35,225 bases of DNA from contig CANFUO010000015.1 in NCBI GenBank assembly GCA_947450225.1, positions 1 to 35,225 of the forward strand. Reading direction: 5' to 3'. Shown here piece by piece: positions 32,658 to 35,225 of this stretch. The position numbers and the translations under genes were made by a program. Numbering within the stretch: the first letter of the stretch is position 1; each line of letters begins with the position of its first letter. The notes beneath the pieces were generated by a model. The model had not been told where the DNA came from. It was given only the letters and a program-made list of their open reading frames with translations, and did no database searches. Source of the stretch: Burkholderiaceae bacterium (GTDB lineage: Bacteria; Pseudomonadota; Gammaproteobacteria; Burkholderiales; Burkholderiaceae).

Positions 32658-33554
32658 ATGAAATCATCCATTTCCCTCACTGCATTTTTTATGCTAATAC
32701 TCATCGCGGCAGTCATGGGAGCAAATCATGTTGCCGCTCGCTTTGCTTTCAATGACTCTGTCGATGTTGTGACAGCCGTATTTTTTAGAAGTATCGTTAC
32801 CGCAGTCATCATTTTTATGCTTTTATTAAGACGTGGCATCTCAATGAAAGTTTCCAAAGAATATCATGTCATATTTCTTATCATTGGGACATTAATAGCG
32901 ATACAAAGCTATTGTATTTACTCATCGGTTTCTCTCATTCCAGTAGTTTTAGCCTTGCTTGCTTTTAATACCCATCCTTTATGGACAGCCTTCTGGTCGC
33001 GTATTTTGTATCAGCGGAAACCTGAGCCTCTCGTTCTCAAATCTATGCCAATCATTCTTTTTGGGTTAGCCTTAGCACTTGATGTCTTTGGAACAGCATC
33101 AGGTCTTGGAGCTGCCGCTCAGTGGCAATCGATTGGTAAAGGGGTATTTTATGCACTAATGGCCGCAGCCGCATTTGGTTTGGCATTAGTACTAACAGAA
33201 CATAAAACTATCAAAATTAACGCTTTAGTCAGAACAGCATATACCCTTGCAATTGTGACGGCACTCGCAACTCTTCTTGGCGTTTCTCAAGGCGGTTTAT
33301 CCCTCCCCCATTCGACCAATGGTTGGCTTGGACTTGTCGGGCTTACTGTTCTTTACGGTACTGGATTTACCATGATGTTCAGTCTATTGCCACGCCTTGG
33401 AGTGGTGGGTAATTCTGCAATTATGAATACTGAACCTATATTTGCACTTATTTTTGCTTGGATACTATTGGGTCAAACAATATCTATCATACAAATTGTT
33501 GGCGCATTGATTGTTGTTGGTACGGTTATCGTCATTGGCCTGCGAAAAAAATAA
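32658..33554 (+). CDS. EamA-family (DMT) transporter, second copy
   Basis: This 298-residue protein has ten hydrophobic segments in two EamA repeats. The first repeat shows NHVAARFAFNDSVDVVTAVFFRS and NTHPLWTAFWSRILYQRKPE, the second NTEPIFALIFAWILLGQTIS, all family hallmarks. It is clearly not a recent copy of the neighbouring exporter, as the sequences differ greatly. There is no Shine-Dalgarno site at the ATG. A terminator overlaps its stop. Substrate and direction are unknown; members usually export amino acids or other metabolites. Confidence 0.86.
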   Translation: MKSSISLTAFFMLILIAAVMGANHVAARFAFNDSVDVVTAVFFRSIVTAVIIFMLLLRRGISMKVSKEYHVIFLIIGTLIAIQSYCIYSSVSLIPVVLALLAFNTHPLWTAFWSRILYQRKPEPLVLKSMPIILFGLALALDVFGTASGLGAAAQWQSIGKGVFYALMAAAAFGLALVLTEHKTIKINALVRTAYTLAIVTALATLLGVSQGGLSLPHSTNGWLGLVGLTVLYGTGFTMMFSLLPRLGVVGNSAIMNTEPIFALIFAWILLGQTISIIQIVGALIVVGTVIVIGLRKK

Positions 33555-33576
33555 TCTCAATAATAATGAGGTTTTT
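33553..33576 (+). terminator. Intrinsic terminator after the rightward EamA gene
   Basis: AATCTCA and TGAGGTT form a seven-base stem (one G-U pair) with a seven-base AT loop, preceded by an A-run and followed by T-residues. It begins within the stop codon and lies between convergent genes, so it could work on both strands. Confidence 0.55.
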
Positions 33577-33596
33577 ATAGACAAATCTAGCAATCT

Positions 33597-34019
33597 CTAG
33601 GGATTAGTTTCAGAAACCGTTTTCATGAATTTCAACAAATCGTCATCATGATCAGGCATACCATCTAATACCTTCGCCATTTCTTTAAAGTACATAGCGA
33701 TTTGCTCTGCACCATGAAATCGAAGTTTCCAATTCGGATAACTTCTTTCTTCTATAGGTGCCAATTCTAGGCGCCTAAGAATATGATGCCTTCTATCACT
33801 TTGAATTCGCTCCCATACGTTTAATATCTCGTATTTATCACCTTCTAATAACTGACAAAAATGGCCATTTTCATAAAACAAAACCCCCGTCAGATCGTGA
33901 GTTTCATTCCACCTGACTGAACTATCTAAAATTTGGGTTAAAGAAAGCATCCCCATTAATTGGGTTGCTTTACTGACATAGATTAGCTGTGTGAGATTCA
34001 TGTTGAAAGAAATATACAT
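33597..34019 (-). CDS. BLUF-domain blue-light photoreceptor
   Basis: This 140-residue protein is a short BLUF protein binding FAD. The photocycle residues are all at family spacing: Tyr14 (in LIYVS), Asn38 (in RWNETHDLTG), Gln56 (in HFCQLLEG) and Trp97 (in NWKLRF). The distances 24, 18 and 41 equal those between Tyr21, Asn45, Gln63 and Trp104 of AppA. The Met usually two residues after the Trp is Leu99, which may change signalling. After residue 105 only a short helical tail follows, so there is no output domain and it must act through a partner. It diverges from a small membrane protein and a BciB-like gene, giving a light-related neighbourhood. The start at 34019 has GAGAAG upstream; Met7 is an alternative. 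Confidence 0.9.
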   Translation of the reverse strand: MYISFNMNLTQLIYVSKATQLMGMLSLTQILDSSVRWNETHDLTGVLFYENGHFCQLLEGDKYEILNVWERIQSDRRHHILRRLELAPIEERSYPNWKLRFHGAEQIAMYFKEMAKVLDGMPDHDDDLLKFMKTVSETNP

Positions 34020-34227
34020 ACATTCTTCTCTTATTTCATAATAAAAATATTATGGAAAACCCCTAAATAATTAAATAACCCTAAATAAAAATTCTATCGT
34101 TGAACTTGCTCTTTTCCAGGGCTTCTAATAGAGGCTAATTACAGTTGTTTTATGGTTTCACTCTTTACGTAATTTTTCCATTTACCCCATCTTTTCATTT
34201 AAAATAAAATTTTGTAGAGGAGACAAT
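34020..34227. promoter_or_regulatory. Divergent intergenic region between the BLUF and membrane-protein genes
   Basis: These 208 AT-rich bases separate the two divergent start codons. No gene, strong hairpin or perfect TGT-N12-ACA (PpsR/CrtJ-type) site was found by eye. It should contain promoters for both the BLUF gene and the rightward operon. Confidence 0.3.
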
Positions 34228-34359
34228 ATGAATCAAAAAAGCGCAGTTGAAGCTCGGGATAAAGCAAAAAACATCTACCGTAATGGCATTGTTGTTTTTG
34301 TTGTTATTTTCACTACCATCTCTCTTTGTTTATGGTTTCTATCTGCAATTAACTTTTAA
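34228..34359 (+). CDS. Small single-pass membrane protein (43 residues)
   Basis: An excellent GTAGAGGAGACAAT site precedes an ATG that opens a 43-codon frame. The product has a charged N-terminal part (residues 1-19, rich in Lys, Arg and Glu) and one hydrophobic helix (about 20-41) ending in the short tail INF, so an N-in topology is likely by the positive-inside rule. It lies 32 bases before the BciB-like gene on the same strand and should be in one operon with it. It does not match light-harvesting alpha or beta chains (no suitable His in the helix) and I do not recognise the family. Function is unknown. Confidence 0.75.
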   Translation: MNQKSAVEARDKAKNIYRNGIVVFVVIFTTISLCLWFLSAINF

Positions 34360-34391
34360 TCGCTGTAGAAGAATCCATTTAAGAGGATTAT

Positions 34392-35225
34392 GTGAGTTTT
34401 AATGATGCCCCTTATCGCACGTTATGTACTGACTGTGGTATTTCTCGAACAAGTAATCCAAAACGCTGTGGGGATGCTTGTCAATTTATAAAACCAAACT
34501 ATCCACATCTTGAGACCCAAGTTCATGGCAGATCTAGAAGTCCGGATCGCCCCGATGAATTGCATTTTGGACCTTTTATCCAAATGCATCGTGCAAGTTT
34601 AAAAATTCCAAGTACTGGAGCGCAATGGACTGGAATTACCACACGGATTGGTGAGCGCCTTTTAGAAACAAAAGCAGTTGATGCAATTCTTACGATGACA
34701 CAAGACCCGAACGACTCTTGGAGGCCATTTCCTATCCTGATTGATCGCGCTAGCGATATGGCTAAATGTCGTGGAATGCGAATGGGTTATGCGCCACTTC
34801 TTTCCTTATTAGAGCCTGCGATAGCCAAGGGCTATAAAAAAATTGGTGTCATTGGCATACCTTGTCAGGTATATGCACTTCGAGCTTTGGAGAAAGAATT
34901 GGGCTTAGAAAAACTCTATGTGATTGGCACTCCATGCTCAGACAATACAACTACTGAAAACTTCCATCACTTCCTATCGCTTATTAGCACGGAGCCTGAA
35001 GAAATTAATTATCTTGAATTCAGAGCTGACTATCATGTGGAAGTTCGCTTTAAAAACGGCAAGAAAAAAGAAATTCCTTTTTTACAATTACCTCTTTCAA
35101 CTCTACCCAATGATTTCTTCCCGCTTACTTGCAAAACCTGCGTTGATTACACGAATGTTTTATCCGACATTACAGTCGGCTATATGGGTGGTGAGGGAGA
35201 ACAATGGCTCATCGTTCGCAATCAA
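34392..35225 (+). CDS. bciB: BciB/HCAR-like iron-sulfur flavoenzyme, 3' end missing
   Basis: The first 278 codons of a coenzyme F420 hydrogenase/dehydrogenase beta-subunit family protein. Four Cys near the N-terminus (12, 15, 26, 30; LCTDCG...RCGDAC) and later Cys in IGIPCQV, GTPCSDN and CKTCVDY provide ligands for two [4Fe-4S] clusters. The segment from CKTCVDYTN to GYMGGEGEQWLIVRN matches the branch with 8-vinyl chlorophyllide reductase (BciB) and 7-hydroxymethyl chlorophyll a reductase. Those are ferredoxin-dependent enzymes of (bacterio)chlorophyll metabolism, usually about 400 residues. A GTG start at 34392 follows an AAGAGGA site and is the only good start. The gene runs off the window. 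A BLUF photoreceptor upstream supports a phototrophy role, which needs the neighbouring genes to confirm; a chlorophyll-unrelated F420-type reductase is the alternative. Confidence 0.8.
   Translation, partial: MSFNDAPYRTLCTDCGISRTSNPKRCGDACQFIKPNYPHLETQVHGRSRSPDRPDELHFGPFIQMHRASLKIPSTGAQWTGITTRIGERLLETKAVDAILTMTQDPNDSWRPFPILIDRASDMAKCRGMRMGYAPLLSLLEPAIAKGYKKIGVIGIPCQVYALRALEKELGLEKLYVIGTPCSDNTTTENFHHFLSLISTEPEEINYLEFRADYHVEVRFKNGKKKEIPFLQLPLSTLPNDFFPLTCKTCVDYTNVLSDITVGYMGGEGEQWLIVRNQ

Noticed and set aside
34228-34359. Light-harvesting alpha or beta polypeptide
   Set aside because: The helix lacks the His needed to bind bacteriochlorophyll and the flanking Trp pattern is absent.
1-35225. CRISPR arrays, tRNA or rRNA genes, insertion sequences
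   Set aside because: No regularly spaced repeats, tRNA-like cloverleaf or transposase frame was found on reading both strands by eye; a computational scan was not possible.

Overview
The window looks like chromosomal DNA of an AT-rich (roughly 40% G+C by eye) betaproteobacterium of the Burkholderiales, most like Polynucleobacter. This rests on eight periplasmic Bug/TctC-type receptors in 35 kb (a Burkholderiales hallmark), a LeuC/LeuD pair close in sequence to betaproteobacterial enzymes, low G+C with tight gene packing, and a BLUF photoreceptor next to a chlorophyllide-reductase-like gene. The genus is an inference from gene content, not from a marker gene.

Layout. 1-353: start of a leftward gene, an AT-rich divergent promoter region and a possible 31-codon leader ORF. 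354-5865: operon for molybdenum hydroxylase 1 (CoxG-like protein, FAD subunit, Mo subunit, 2Fe-2S subunit) plus an MFS transporter, closed by a good terminator. 5877-7352 (-): SDR dehydrogenase and dienelactone-hydrolase-like enzyme. 7477-9011 (+): cupin and Bug receptor. 9047-11385 (-): ThDP-dependent enzyme overlapping a carboxymuconolactone-decarboxylase-like gene, preceded by a second 31-codon ORF. 11613-15225 (+): Bug, cupin, Bug, Bug. 15241-18968 (-): molybdenum hydroxylase 2 (FAD, 2Fe-2S, Mo subunits). 19130-20065 (-): TRAP (DctP)-type binding protein without a signal peptide. 20120-20755 (+): nitroreductase. 20772-22957 (-): Bug and a tandem OsmC fusion. 23155-25058 (+): Bug and LigI-like amidohydrolase. 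25074-28247 (-): Bug, LVIVD beta-propeller, second LigI-like amidohydrolase. 28340-29311 (+): Bug. 29308-31395 (-): LeuC/LeuD-like hydro-lyase. 31512-33554: two divergent EamA exporters. 33597-35225: BLUF protein, a 43-residue membrane protein and the first 278 codons of a BciB/HCAR-like iron-sulfur flavoenzyme.

How the genes fit together. Positions 354-31395 read as a catabolic island for exotic organic acids, probably aromatic or heteroaromatic carboxylates and lactones. Bug receptors would capture carboxylates in the periplasm, although no TctA/TctB membrane partners lie in the window. The two molybdenum hydroxylases would oxidise ring or aldehyde carbons. LigI-like lactonases, the DLH-like hydrolase, the CMD-like protein, cupins, the ThDP enzyme and the aconitase-family LeuCD pair would open, hydrate and cleave the products. 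Substrates cannot be read from the sequence. No transcriptional regulator, tRNA, rRNA, insertion sequence or CRISPR array was seen. The right end is a separate, light-related region.
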